A stretch of DNA of 64,000 nucleotides from Reticulitermes speratus (taxonomy: Eukaryota > Arthropoda > Insecta > Blattodea > Rhinotermitidae), in NCBI GenBank assembly GCA_021186555.1, contig JAJKFL010000005.1, positions 6,772,678-6,836,677 on the forward strand, written 5' to 3'. The notes under the pieces were generated by a model. It made no database searches, was not told where the DNA came from, and saw only the letters and a program-made list of their open reading frames with translations. Numbering within the stretch: the stretch's first letter is position 1; every line of letters starts with the position of its first letter. The position numbers and the translations under genes were made by a program. Shown here in pieces: positions 32,937 to 43,270 of this stretch.

Positions 32937-33243
32937 GAACATACGGTATAGGTAAAGTTCACCCTAGAACAGGCCATGAAGGCCCAGAGGCGAAGTGGAG
33001 GTATAGCTCTACTGTTTGTTTAACCTCGGCGCTAGATGGGGGTGAGTGGTCATCGCCACGCCCCGGCCGCTTTACCACCGGGAAAGAGACCCGGTACCCA
33101 TTGTATAGAAGGGTGGGCTTCAGGGCCGGTCTGGACGGGTGCTAAAAATCTCGCCCCCACCGGGATTCGATCCACGGACCGTCCAGCCCGTAGCGAGTCG
33201 CTATACCGACTGAGCTATCGCGGTCCACCTTACAGGAACATAC
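32930..33243 (-). mobile_element. SINE-B copy with 15-bp TSD
   Basis: Full SINE-B on the minus strand. The perfect TSD CTTACAGGAACATAC occurs at 32930-32944 and 33229-33243. The insertion lies immediately against the right end of the hAT-like MITE. Confidence 0.95.
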
Positions 33244-33257
33244 ACCATTAAAGTGTT

Positions 33258-33315
33258 GTGTGCGGCTTGTGTTCCTAGAACACACCTGTACTTGTGTTCC
33301 TAGAACACACCTGTA
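33258..33315. repeat. 25-bp direct duplication
   Basis: GTGTTCCTAGAACACACCTG occurs twice in tandem, separated by TACTT. Each copy contains the palindrome TGTTCCTAGAACA. Confidence 0.85.
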
Positions 33316-33394
33316 TATGACGCTCGAAGTTAGGGCACTAAAGCGACCGAAAGCAGATTACTACTTACCATTTTCTGAAATCGTAACATTTCAC

Positions 33395-33690
33395 AATCCA
33401 ATCATGTTACGGGCTGGATAACCAACGGATCGTGGTTTGATTCCAGGCAGGCGCAAGAGGGTGTTCACTTTTCCAAAACGCCATACCGGCTCAGGGGCCC
33501 ACACAGCCTACTACTCAATAGGTACAGGGGGGCTCTTTAACCTAAGGTAAAACGGCCGGAGAATGACACTAACAACTCACCCCCCCCCCTCCACGTTACG
33601 AATGAGTGGAGCAATAACTTCTTTCCCCATACGTCTTCACGTCGCGCATGTGGACGACTGTAACCTGGCCTTGTAATTTTTATCCATTCC
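33395..33690 (+). mobile_element. SINE-B-like relic
   Basis: TTACGGGCTGGATAACC, a B-box-like GGTTTGATTCC, then CGGCTCAGGGGCCCACACAG and ATGAGTGGAGCAATAAC follow the SINE-B order with many substitutions. Confidence 0.6.
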
Positions 33691-34308
33691 CATTAAAAGT
33701 AAAGACTTCCCTTCGTCCTTCTATGGACCACGAACTTGGCCTTGTGGCTGCCAAACAAACATTCTGACAGGCAAACCGGACTCGCAGATCCAGAAGTCTA
33801 ATGCGCTATTTGAGCCTGTAAGTCCTGTACTGAAGACAGTTATGGGGTATTCTTCCGTTTTCCTAATTTTTATGCGTTCCTCCTTGTCCACTATCAACAA
33901 CATTGGGGGGTCTTCGGGGTAAAGAGGGGCGGACACCGCCACTGAGCCTTATCAGAAGTCCTACCATTAACCGGCATGAAATTCAAAGGTGTCTAGTCTG
34001 GATTTGATCTTATTTGAAGTCATATTATTTGTGTAAAGCAGAAAATCGTGTTCTAATTTGAATCAGTGGTAAATCTGCAAACTAAAAAAAAACACGTGTA
34101 AATTGAAATACGACGAATTCTTGTCAGGAGCCACGTCACAAAAAGTGTCAAAGGTTAGAAAAATATTCAAGTAGAAGTCCCACGCCGCCATATGTCAGAA
34201 GCTGGAAACCACAATAGAGATATCTTGAGTTTTACAACTTAAATATTTTAATTTTACTCTGTGTTCACCGTGCATCATACACTCAACCAACGAATGCACT
34301 ATTATAAA
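33691..34308. other. unassigned sequence
   Basis: No gene or element recognised. Confidence 0.5.
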
Positions 34309-34332
34309 TAAACTCTCACTAGTACCCTACAC

Positions 34333-34367
34333 ATGTTTCGGCCCCATTGTGGCCATCATCAGGGGTA
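34333..34367 (-). ncRNA. hammerhead-like motif, left arm
   Basis: Minus strand, in order: stem I TACCC, core CTGATGA, one extra T, stem II GGCC with a 7-nt loop and GGCC, GAA, stem III ACA-TG-TGT, A (putative cleavage base), and stem I closing GGGTA. All three stems can pair. The T between the core and stem II is absent from canonical hammerheads. Activity not shown. Confidence 0.45.
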
Positions 34368-34510
34368 ACTTGTTATATATATATACTTCACTTTACACTG
34401 TCCAATTTGGCACTGTTATTCCACTATTGTTCTGTTACTACTTTACACTGAAACACCCTACAAAAAAGTGCAGTGCTTGTGACTTCCAGTGTAAAGTAGT
34501 AAAACTGACA

Positions 34511-34946
34511 GAACAATAGTGGAATCTTCTCTTCTTCTTCTTCTTCTTCTTCCATGGCGTTACAGCCCAGGGTGGGCCAGAGCCTCCTTCTTTTGGGATT
34601 TCATCCCGAAAGTTTCCTGGTCGGTAAGTGTGCATTCTGCTCACTGACCGCACAAGTTTTTGCTTAATCCTGATGAGACTGCCAGAGCCATCTGGCAGGC
34701 AGTCAGGAGACTTGGGTGAGAAATGGCCGCTTGAATTTTGCTTACGGACATTACTGGTTCTATTCATGCTCGAAGGTTCTTTTACATGCCGTAAATCTAC
34801 GACATGGGACCGACGGCTTTACTTCCCCTCACTATTATCACCCTTAAAATCCATCGTCCTCGATCGGGATCGAACCCGCGAACCTTGGGTCCAGTGGCGA
34901 GTACGCTAACCACTAGTCCACCGAGGGCGACGAACAATAGTGGAAT
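34511..34946 (-). mobile_element. SINE-D copy 3, long form, nested
   Basis: The head is on the minus strand (GGTGGACTAGTGGTTAGCGT; B box GGTTCGATCCC). The tail is (CTT)n at 34526-34552. The perfect TSD GAACAATAGTGGAAT occurs at 34511-34525 and 34932-34946, inside the inverted arms of the foldback element. The insertion is therefore younger than that element. Confidence 0.95.
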
Positions 34947-34994
34947 AACAGTGCTAAATTGGACAGTGTAAAGTGAAGTATATATATAACAAGT

Positions 34995-35039
34995 TACCCC
35001 TGATGATGGCCACAATGCGGCCGAAACATATGTAGGGTA
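34995..35039 (+). ncRNA. hammerhead-like motif, right arm
   Basis: Stem I TACCC (34995-34999) pairs with GGGTA (35035-35039). Core CTGATGA at 35000-35006; T35007; GGCC/GGCC stem II (35008-35022); GAA; ACATATGT stem III (self-complementary); A35034 as the position 17 equivalent. The caveat about the extra base before stem II is the same as for the left arm. Confidence 0.45.
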
Positions 35040-35053
35040 CTAGTGAGAGTTTA

Positions 35054-35890
35054 ATTAAATATTTTAATTCGCGCACAACTGAGCGCAATACAAGTTCAAT
35101 GCAGGTATTCTTTAAGCGTTGTGACTCAAGTACTTAAATCTACAACGATATGCGATGAATCTCTCTTCTAAAACCAGAATTCTGAAGCTTCTGCCTCAAC
35201 TGTCGCACCATTCTAACGTCTTTAATTTCATATTACCCTTATCAGAAGGACGAGAGGGCAAAGCGTGAGAATATTCTAAGACATACTCGTAGATGTTCTG
35301 CCCCTCCCCCAAAATTTAAATAAAGGTCTTTCACTTCTCCTACTCCTTTAATTTTATTTCTCAAGTCTGTGCCGTCATCTCTCTTGTAGTGTGTAGGTCG
35401 GATGTCTACATAAGCACTTCCCAGTAACTTTGCCAGTGACAGTTAACCCTGGAGCGCTGTACCAAAAAACGTCTATTTGCATTTACAAGAAGTTAACGCA
35501 TGGGGCAAAGATCACTGAAGAAGCTGGACTTCCTTGTCGTCGAAAGCCTGTACAGGCTCACAAAAATTACAAGCAGGAAATCCGTGTAAATCCTTGAGAG
35601 AGGCTACAACGCAGGGCACACTCCATGTACTATGTTACTGCCGGGTTCCGATACAGTATCAAGTACGATGTGAATATTTAGGTCACTACAAGGTGCAACT
35701 GAGGACTCCGGGCTTCTGGGATGTGATGCGGGATCATTGGGTGAGTGGTTTCCGACGTTTCGAAAGGATATATTTCAATTTCCTTCGAAATTCCATCCAA
35801 AGAAGCAGCGTCAAATCTAGGAGTTCAAATATATTCCTAGTAGATGAAGTGAAATTTTGTCTGCCAAGGTCCAGCAATTTCATTCATAAC
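35054..35890. other. unassigned sequence with a MITE-F arm relic
   Basis: A MITE-F arm relic lies at about 35698-35775 (GGCTTCTGGGATGTGATGC ... TTTCCGACGTTTCGAAAGG). An open frame of 121 codons across it (35534-35899) contains FWDVMRDHW...RRFER, the usual MITE-F by-product, so no gene is called. Confidence 0.55.
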
Positions 35891-36639
35891 CAGACCTAGG
35901 GTGACAGGTCAGCGATGTGTGCAGTTATAACTTAAGTTGGCACAAACATGTGACAGGTGAGCTATACTTGCAGTTACAGCAGTAGTTGTGCACAAACACG
36001 TGACAGGTGAGCTATACTTGCAGTTACAGCAGTAGTTGTGCACAAACATGTGACAGGTGAGCTATACTTGCAGTTACAGCAGTAGTTGTGCACAAACGTG
36101 TGACAGGTGAGCTATACTTGCAGTTACAGCAGTAGTTGTGCACAAACATGTGACAGGTGAGCTATACTTGCAGTTACAGCAGTAGTTGTGCACAAACGTG
36201 TGACAGGTGAGCTATACTTGCAGTTACAGCAGTAGTTGTGCACAAACGTGTGACAGGTGAGCTATACTTGCAGTTACAGCAGTAGTTGTGCACAAACGTG
36301 TGACAGGTGAGCTATACTTGCAGTTACAGCAGTAGTTGTGCACAAACATGTGACAGGTGAGCTATACTTGCAGTTACAGCAGTAGTTGTGCACAAACGTG
36401 TGACAGGTGAGCTATACTTGCAGTTACAGCAGTAGTTGTGCACAAACATGTGACAGGTGAGCTATACTTGCAGTTACAGCAGTAGTTGTGCACAAACGTG
36501 TGGCAGGTGAGCTATACTTTCAGTTACAGCAGTAGTTGTGCACAAACGTGTGGCAGGTGAGCTATACTTTCAGTTACAGCAGTAGTTGTGCACAAACGTG
36601 TGGCAGGTGAGCTATACTTTCAGTTACAGCAGTAGTTGT
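35891..36639. repeat. 50-bp tandem repeat, 14 copies plus one degenerate
   Basis: A 50-bp unit starting CACAAACATGTGACAGG repeats from 35941 to 36639. A degenerate unit at 35891-35940 precedes it. Units alternate between CACAAACATG and CACAAACGTG, and the last three share TGGCAGG and TACTTTCAG, so variant units have spread locally. Each unit contains CAGTTACAGCAGTAGTTG. Confidence 0.97.
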
Positions 36640-36911
36640 ACTGTCTGTAGCTCTTCATATAGCAGTTCCCATTGATTTGGGGTATTCATGCTCAATCAGA
36701 CAAACGGTTATGTGCACATTTAAATTCTTTCAAGTGTCTCTCGTTTTGTTCTCTTTTGAGAAATAATGAAATTCCAATCTTAAATGGCGATCGCGTAACT
36801 TCTTCAGGGGAATTAAGTACAATTTTTCCCTGCACTGTCCAAATTTTTGCCCATTGTGCAACGTGTTTCTAAACACTCTTTGTTATCTAGCAACCTACAT
36901 GTAAACGATTA
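36640..36911. other. unassigned sequence
   Basis: No element recognised. Slightly AT-rich. Confidence 0.4.
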
Positions 36912-37175
36912 TTTTTTTCTGTGGTGCAACAGCCCCACTGGGGCCTAGGCCGCCTCATTCTCGGGGTTTCTATATCAACACACAATTAGACACACACTCA
37001 GCCGGTAGGACTCCTCTGAACCGAGTATGGAGCACGCCACAGAGGCCGCCACCTAGTCACCACACAAGAAGTAAAAGAGACAAACATCCATGCCATCGGC
37101 GGGATTCGAACCCGCAATCCCAGTAATCAAGCGGCCGCAGACATACGCCTTCGACCGCACGGCCACCAGGATCGG
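36912..37175 (-). mobile_element. SINE-A, older subfamily
   Basis: Minus strand: GATCCTGGTGGCCGTGCGG head, GGTTCGAATCCC B box, body with GTGTGTCTAATTGTGTG and CCCAGTGGGGCTG near the A-rich tail. Same subfamily as 1929 and 44942. Confidence 0.88.
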
Positions 37176-37279
37176 CATATGGACGACCCAGGATATTTAA
37201 TGCTTTTTTGCGGAACTTGTGACAATTTCTTCACTGGTGCTTTGTAGTCTCAGACAAACTTCACGACTGAAGCATCAGA

Positions 37280-37525
37280 GGTCTCACCGACCAGAAGACA
37301 GGGTTTCAGTCCCAGCTGGAACGTTACGACCTTTACCTTCACCGTAACGTTGAAGTTGCTCCTGCCCAAGTGGTACACGGGGCTCTTATTTCCAGATTAA
37401 AGCGGCCGGAGCTCGAAGCTGACCACACCTCTTTCCAAAAATAACGACGATACGAACATCCAGTTCTGTCTGAGCCTTCATGAAGTGCTGCTTTATGTCA
37501 GGGGTAACTTTACCTTTAGCCTTCC
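37280..37525 (+). mobile_element. SINE-B-like relic
   Basis: B-box-like GGGTTTCAGTCCC, then GTGGTACACGGGGCTCTTAT, AAAGCGGCCGGAGC and TGAGCCTTCATGAAG in SINE-B order, strongly diverged. Confidence 0.55.
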
Positions 37526-37547
37526 TTCATTCAAAACACTGGCTTAC

Positions 37548-37716
37548 ATTAGAGTCGAACTCGGTATAACGACATGGAAGGGACTGAATAATTTGTGTCG
37601 TTATAACCGAGCAGTATGATACTGTTCGGAATCAACTAATATGACATAATATTTGATGCTATATATACGAGGTATCGCATTAACCGATGTCGTTATAACC
37701 GGGTTCCACTGTATTT
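37548..37716. mobile_element. pogo-like MITE-G copy 3
   Basis: GAGTCGAACTCGGTATAACG at the left, TGTCGTTATAACCGGGTTCC and ACTGTA at the right. The interior is shortened relative to copies 1 and 2. Confidence 0.75.
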
Positions 37717-37779
37717 CACGAATCTATTACCAGTAATTCTAACAATTCATCATCTCTTTCAGCCTCCTATCCAAAGGCT

Positions 37780-37930
37780 ACACAGGGCTACTTCCTCCAG
37801 GATAAGGCAGCCGGGGTGTGAAGGTGACCATTTACCTCCATCAGCTTCCAAGATTAAAAATATGTGGACCTATACCTCCTTTCCTCCATACGTCTTTACG
37901 GCGCTCTTATTAACTGAGGACAGCCATAAA
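37780..37930 (+). mobile_element. SINE-B-like body relic
   Basis: ACACAGGGCTACTTCCTCCA, GGCAGCCGGGGTGTGAAGG and GGACCTATACCTCCTTTCC follow the B-like body variant also seen at 44145, 45840 and 54740. Confidence 0.5.
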
Positions 37931-38229
37931 TTGTCACGTTCCTCTTCCGCGTGACCGTTGAAGAGCCGGTGAGGTTTTGATTCAAGGGGATAAGAGATTA
38001 GACTGTGATCTTCCGGGTTGTGATAACGTATAGTCTGGTAGGTGGTTGCCAAAATACATGGCGTTATGACACAGACAACAACAATCTTAAATTTCCAAAT
38101 TTATTCTGTCAAACGGGAAAAATTTTAGAGGGTGTAATAGCGTCTAAAGCTAACTGCGAAAGACGACACAGCACACCACAAGAAATGTAAAAATAATCAG
38201 TTTAAACAGAACTTTATCTTACAGATAAA
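37931..38229. other. unassigned sequence
   Basis: No gene or element recognised. Confidence 0.4.
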
Positions 38230-38230
38230 A

Positions 38231-38280
38231 ACCAGCTACATGTTTCGGCTAATGACGGTAGCCATCATCAGGCTGATCAC
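38231..38280 (-). ncRNA. hammerhead-like motif, solitary
   Basis: Minus strand: ATCAGC (stem I), CTGATGA core, T, GGCTA-CCGTCAT-TAGCC (stem II), GAA, ACATGT (short self-complementary stem III), A, GCTGGT (stem I partner; six pairs including one G-T). This is the longest stem I among the copies. No foldback partner is visible, and the extra T before stem II is present here too. Confidence 0.45.
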
Positions 38281-38351
38281 AAAAATACAAAAAATAAATG
38301 TTTACAGCTGCAGCATTGGTGGTTAGAGGTCTTGGAACCTTACAAATGTAG

Positions 38352-38906
38352 TGTAAAGCCGGGATTAGACGGCGCGCTGCTCGTCGAGTGACGTGACGTC
38401 ACTTGCTCGGCCAACAGATCGGAACAGAAAAGACAATCTGGCTACACGACGCGGCGCAGCTCGGCAAATGGCGGACCAGCGGCCTTGCTCGGGTAGGTTC
38501 GGCTCGGCTTGTGGAATAAGTCGTGTTGTTCTATGAACTTAAAAATGTCCTCGTTTGACCACTCCATTCTAGCCAATACCAATTGTGGGACAGACACTTT
38601 CACTCTTCGGGCACCCCGACAGCAGAAAACAAAGACCAGACCTAAGTGTATAGAGACTTGGACGAGACTGGCTTGGCGCGTAGACTGCAAGCGCCGTGTA
38701 GCCGCAACAGCTGCCCGCGCCGAGTCCCTTTGAGGATCGTGAAAAAACCGCTTCTGAGGCGATCCAACGAGCCTCGCTCCCCCAATCACAAGCCGCGCCG
38801 CGCCAGGCCGGATACACGGCGCGTTTGAATACGATTCTTTGTCAATGACGTCAGTTAGGACGTAAAACGAGCCGAGTCACGCGCCGTCTAATCCCGGCTT
38901 TATATA
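38352..38906. mobile_element. GC-rich inverted-repeat DNA element
   Basis: AAAGCCGGGATTAGACGGCG at 38355-38374 is repeated inverted at the right end (GCGCCGTCTAATCCCGGCTT, 38880-38899), with CTCGG-rich subterminal sequence. On the minus strand an open frame contains MEWSNEDIFKFIEQHDLFH, which resembles the start of a MADF-type DNA-binding domain (WSNED..K.IE). It runs out after about 40 residues without the rest of the domain. PIF/Harbinger-type elements carry a MADF/Myb-like second gene, so a non-autonomous relative is possible. The TSD is ambiguous (TA on each side). Confidence 0.65.
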
Positions 38907-40380
38907 ATATACACAACAAACAAATTGCGCACATCTCGAAAGGAATCGATACCTCGAACCGGAGTGACAGTACACAGCGCGGCTACCGGCTTCGACACTT
39001 CTTCCATTTGCAGCCCTGAAGAGATATGGTTGAACAATATCACATGAAGGATGGTAAGGGCAGATTGGTGGGGTTGGAATTCTTTAAACCGACCAGTGAT
39101 ATCCTGCTGGTTTTATATTTTACCTTTTTAGAGGGGGTGGAGTGACTTTGAGGTGTATTACCACATCATTTAGAGACAATTATGGTTGAAACCCTGGCAT
39201 TCTGACCTCCTGCGAGGCAGTAGGACGTCTTGTAAAGGCATGCCTGCCAGTATTTAACTCGGCGAGAGTGACAGCTTAATTTTCAGCATTCTTCTCCAGA
39301 AAAATAGTTCCTCTTGTAAATAAATTCTTATACTCATCGTCGTAATTGCCTGCGCCATACTTGGAGAAGTTAAACAAAGGGGAATTATTGTATCCCAAAA
39401 GCGTGTCCACCGGTGACAGCTGGTTCCTTACCGCTCAGAACTTGCCGCCATCTTCGTCTGCCTTGCTGCAACCCGCTGCATCGTTTTCAGGTTCAAACTG
39501 AGCAGGTCAGTTAAGACGGTAAAGCAGTTGTCACGTGTCCGTCTGAGAACTCTGCAGGTGCGCCTAAAGAGAAGTATCTCGTGATTTTTAGCAAGTCTTT
39601 TCAGGCAAAAACAGCGATTTCTTCAACCCTTCAATGTCGGCCTCGGTAAACTGTACGGACCTTTATTTCTTCTCATTCTGCCGGCCTCGGGGAACCGTAC
39701 GGTATTGATGCATTTACGTGTACCATAAATTTCAAACCCTTTTCTTGGGCTGTGGTTGGAATTTAAACCCAAGCAACATCGAAGGGTTATAAAGCCAGGG
39801 AAGTTTCCTCCAGAATCTAATAAGAGAGTTAGCATATTGCAACATGTCCAATCGTCCAGCGTGGTTATTTCTTATACTTAAAATTAGTTTCTGCTGTGTA
39901 ATTTTAGCTTCTTTGTCTTTCTCTCAAATGATGTACGCGCTATGCAACTAGCAGCTAACTGCTTTTTGCTCGTCACGCCATTTCCTGATTTTCACTTTGC
40001 GTCATCTCTAGATATGCCCAGTTACAACCACAGGCCCTTGAAGGGACAGACGTAATAAGACGTCGGAAGTAACTTGTCATGTCAGTTCGTTCCTTCCCTT
40101 ACTGAATGCATGTCGTAAATTGGAAGTCTACAGTAGAACAGAGGCTATACCTCGAACTGGGATGTAATGTACATACATTGTATTTCACTAGCAAATACAT
40201 CGGTCTTGGGAGCTGTCAGCTTTGCGGAGTGCTCTGGGAGATTACATGCCATTGTTTGTTATTTCTTTAGCAATTTTAAAACAGGGACAGATGTCATACA
40301 ATAATTACGTATTTGATAGTCAAGACAACAATTAATACAAGTACGTGTACTGTCATAAAAAGAATTACAAACGTTATTAA
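38907..40380. other. unassigned sequence
   Basis: About 1.5 kb without a recognised element, low in obvious repeats. A short local duplication (GTCGGCCTCGGTAAACTG-TACGG / GCCGGCCTCGGGGAACCG-TACGG) lies at 39635-39705. No protein motif was recognised. Confidence 0.45.
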
Positions 40381-40590
40381 ATGCATCAGTAAATGCTACA
40401 TGTTTCGGTCTTACAGATCATCATCATCATCAGGCAATAAAATACATAATTCAAAACATAATTATGTGTGCATAAAAATGTTTTGAAATTTGCGAGATCT
40501 CAAAAAAATTTTGCAACCTACTTTAAATTATGTATTTTGAAGCCTGATTATGGTCTGTAAGACCGAAACATGTATCATTCACTGACGAAT
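40381..40590. mobile_element. second foldback element with hammerhead-like arms
   Basis: The left arm (ATGCTACATGTTTCGGTC, TTACAGATCATCATC, CAGGCAATAAAATACATAAT) is inverted at 40520-40585 (ATTATGTATTTTGAAGCCTG, GTCTGTAAGACCGAAACATG). The minus-strand core at 40427-40433 is intact (CTGATGA), but its stem II is distorted by ATC repeats. The plus-strand core reads CTGATTA (one change), with a good GGTCT/AGACC stem II. The element is about 200 bp. Confidence 0.7.
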
Positions 40591-42084
40591 TTGATAAAAT
40601 TTGCTGCTTTTGACGGCAATACACATACTAATACTAACACGTCACAGTACAACGGGGTGAACTCCATTAAAAACAAGACTGAACTAATGTAGCGTGGTAT
40701 ATTAACCTTTTAAAGTTTTCGCTTTACTTAAACGATGATTTATCGCTAAGAATTAACTGCGGACTCCCAAAGTGACTGAATGCTACTAGTAACATACTGA
40801 ACAAAAATCACAAGCCAATGTGTGTATTTTTACAAATTAGAACGTACAGTATCATTATCTTCATAACATGAGTAATGATGCAACTCTGACCCCATCTCAT
40901 TCAATGTTGACACCTCGTTGCGCTTTGTGATAAGTTTTCCCCCTTCTCATGACTAAACGAACCACTGAAATATGACGTATTAAAATGCTGATAACACCAT
41001 TTTTTCAACCCTACTCTATACCGTACAACAAATACGTCCGCATATATCACATCCGACATTATCTTAAGATTTCTTTGGACGTATGATCCATTTCATGGGG
41101 ATATCTTTGACGCATTAGCGCTATAGAACTTGTTCCTGTCAATTAAGCTTCCTTAACGTGTAAAACCCTGTAGATGGATCGATCAAATTGAAGTGAAAGC
41201 CCTTTGTAAAATTAGGTAGGACATCCATTCTACAAGGACCCCACTAGAAGAGATTTGACTTCGGAAGGTTTGTCTGTCTTTCTCGCTGTCGCCGTGTCCC
41301 TTTTCAATCTGGAGCAGCAAGATAATTTATAACAGCTTCTTACACTCCATCCCTTAAATTCACCTGTCTCACACATCGATACCGCACTTGATATATCGAT
41401 ACTATTGAGTGAGTCGCCATTGAGATATAAATTGCTACAACAGAACTAGAAGAAACTTTAACAAAAAGTAATGTAGTTACTGTGGCCGTTGGACATGCAT
41501 ACAAGAAAGATCTCAGACATAGTTTTTACTCCTTTTCAATTCCCCGTTTTTTTTTTGTGCTATGTAAGGATACTCTCCTCTTCCAAGTCTAGAAGTGGTC
41601 TATGAGGAATTCTTTTTTGTGATATAGATAGGGCTGGCCAAAACGTGGCCTTCCATTTTTGTACCATGATCATATGATTTCCTTAAACTACAGTCGAAAC
41701 ATGTACATCGTTAAGCAGCTAGTTTACGCATCATTCCGAAATGCGTGCTGGGGGGATTTTGTGATAACATCAGGGTTTCTATTTGCAGGAAATAAAGACC
41801 CGTTATGTTCACGGTATCTGCTCTAGAAATTTCACATAGAGCATAACATCGACGAAAATATTATTACGTTTCTACATTTTGGGTTGTTTCCCCCCCCCCC
41901 CCCCCGAACAGTAAGTGATTCCTGAAAGTCCACACAATATAATGGTGCTTTCAAACTTTCAATTCGTGAACTGAGTTAAACTCCAGGCTCTTAACAATGA
42001 TACAAGATTCTTTTTACCTTAGACCAAATTTTGACCTATTACAAGCCTCGTCCTATGCTTGATATGAAACAGCAGGAAACTTTT
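40591..42084. other. unassigned sequence with poly(C)
   Basis: No gene recognised. A run of 16 C lies at 41890-41905. Confidence 0.5.
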
Positions 42085-42337
42085 CTTTTATGGCACAACA
42101 GCCCCTAGTGTGCCACGGCCTCCTCATTATCGAGGTTTCACGATCACACTCAGATACACCACATTCGGTAGGACTCCTCTGGACGGGTGATCAGCCCGAC
42201 GCAGAGACCTCTACCTGACAACACACAACACTCACAAGAGACAGACATCCATGCTCACGGCGGGATTCGAACCCGCAATCCCAGCAAGCGAGCTGCCGCA
42301 GACCCAAGCCTTAGACCGCGTGGCCACTGGGATCGGC
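42085..42337 (-). mobile_element. SINE-A copy
   Basis: Full SINE-A on the minus strand: GATCCCAGTGGCCACGCGG head, GGTTCGAATCCC B box, canonical body. Confidence 0.9.
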
Positions 42338-43077
42338 TTTTAGGGAACATACAGTGGTTTATTATAGTTCAACTCTTGAGTTAAATTCCTTGAATGATTC
42401 AGCCACAATCATAGATCAAAATCGGTATTATTTGGGCGCCCGGAAAACTCGCTCCAAAACTTGGGTTTAATGGAGCAGAAAAGAATATTTATTCAGTTCC
42501 TGCTGTAAATATCAATAATAATAATAATAATAATAAACACAATTAACAAAAGTAATGAAGTTTAGACATTTCTAACGGAACGTATGGATTTACAGTGAAA
42601 TGTTTACTGCTTGAAGTGATTTTCAAATTTAAAGTTCTTCAAAACGTTATATCAATTTTTGCATGGAAGAAATATTCGTAAAAATCATATAGATGCAAAG
42701 GGCTTCATAAGTGCCAAAACTGGCCGTAACTGAAATTCAGCGGGCTTTGTCCTAGTACAGTCATATATAATTCCTTTGTTGTGTCTGAATAAATGCACAC
42801 TCTGCAATGTCAGACGTTACGTTAAGAACAGCACAGACAAAGAACTTATAACATCTTAATTCTTTGTGGTCACTCTATGTACCACCAGTTTAACATTCAC
42901 AAATTCTACGTTCTGCCCACGCAGTGTATTTATGTGTTTTGTATGGAGCTCACAACAAATAGCGATTATTTCCCTATGCAGTATTAACTGACTGGTTTCG
43001 TAACCGAGACGGAGTGTGTTTACTGCGCGGTACGAATTGAATCTTTATATACATTTCAGGTTAATCTTTGTCTTTAA
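42338..43077. other. unassigned sequence with (AAT)n
   Basis: An (AAT)n microsatellite lies at 42514-42536. No gene recognised. Confidence 0.5.
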
Positions 43078-43270
43078 TGGACGCGCGATGGCTGAGGCGA
43101 TTAGTCGCCGGCCTCTCACTGCAGAGGCCCGGATTCGATCCCAGGTTATTACGTGCGAGATTTGTGGCCGGCAAAGTGGCACTGGGACAGGGTTTTCTCC
43201 GATTATTTCTGTTTTCCCCCTGACAGTATCATTAAACCAGTGCTCCATACTCATCTTCACCTACACGTTA
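43078..43270 (+). mobile_element. SINE-E copy 3
   Basis: Head GCGATGGCTGAGGCGATTAG, B box GGATTCGATCCC, body GCACTGGGACAGGGTTTTCT and CAGTGCTCCATACTCATCTT. The 3' tail is not clear. Confidence 0.85.

Larger units (their letters stand above)
34309..35053. mobile_element. foldback element with a hammerhead-like block in each arm
   Basis: The left arm (34309-34440) is repeated inverted at 34932-35053. A further short inverted pair (TACTTTACACTG / CAGTGTAAAGTA) lies inside. Without the SINE-D insertion (34526-34931) and one 15-bp TSD copy, the element is about 324 bp and nearly all self-complementary. Each arm contains TACCC-CTGATGA-T-GGCC-loop-GGCC-GAAA-ACAT-type sequence-GGGTA: minus strand 34333-34367, plus strand 34995-35039. 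There is no coding capacity. It could be a non-autonomous Penelope-like element with inverted pLTRs, or an unrelated foldback MITE. Confidence 0.8.

Noticed and set aside
35534-35899. 121-codon frame as a gene
   Set aside because: It runs through a MITE-F relic and has no recognised domain.
35891-36639. CRISPR array
   Set aside because: Every position of the 50-bp unit is repeated; there are no spacers.
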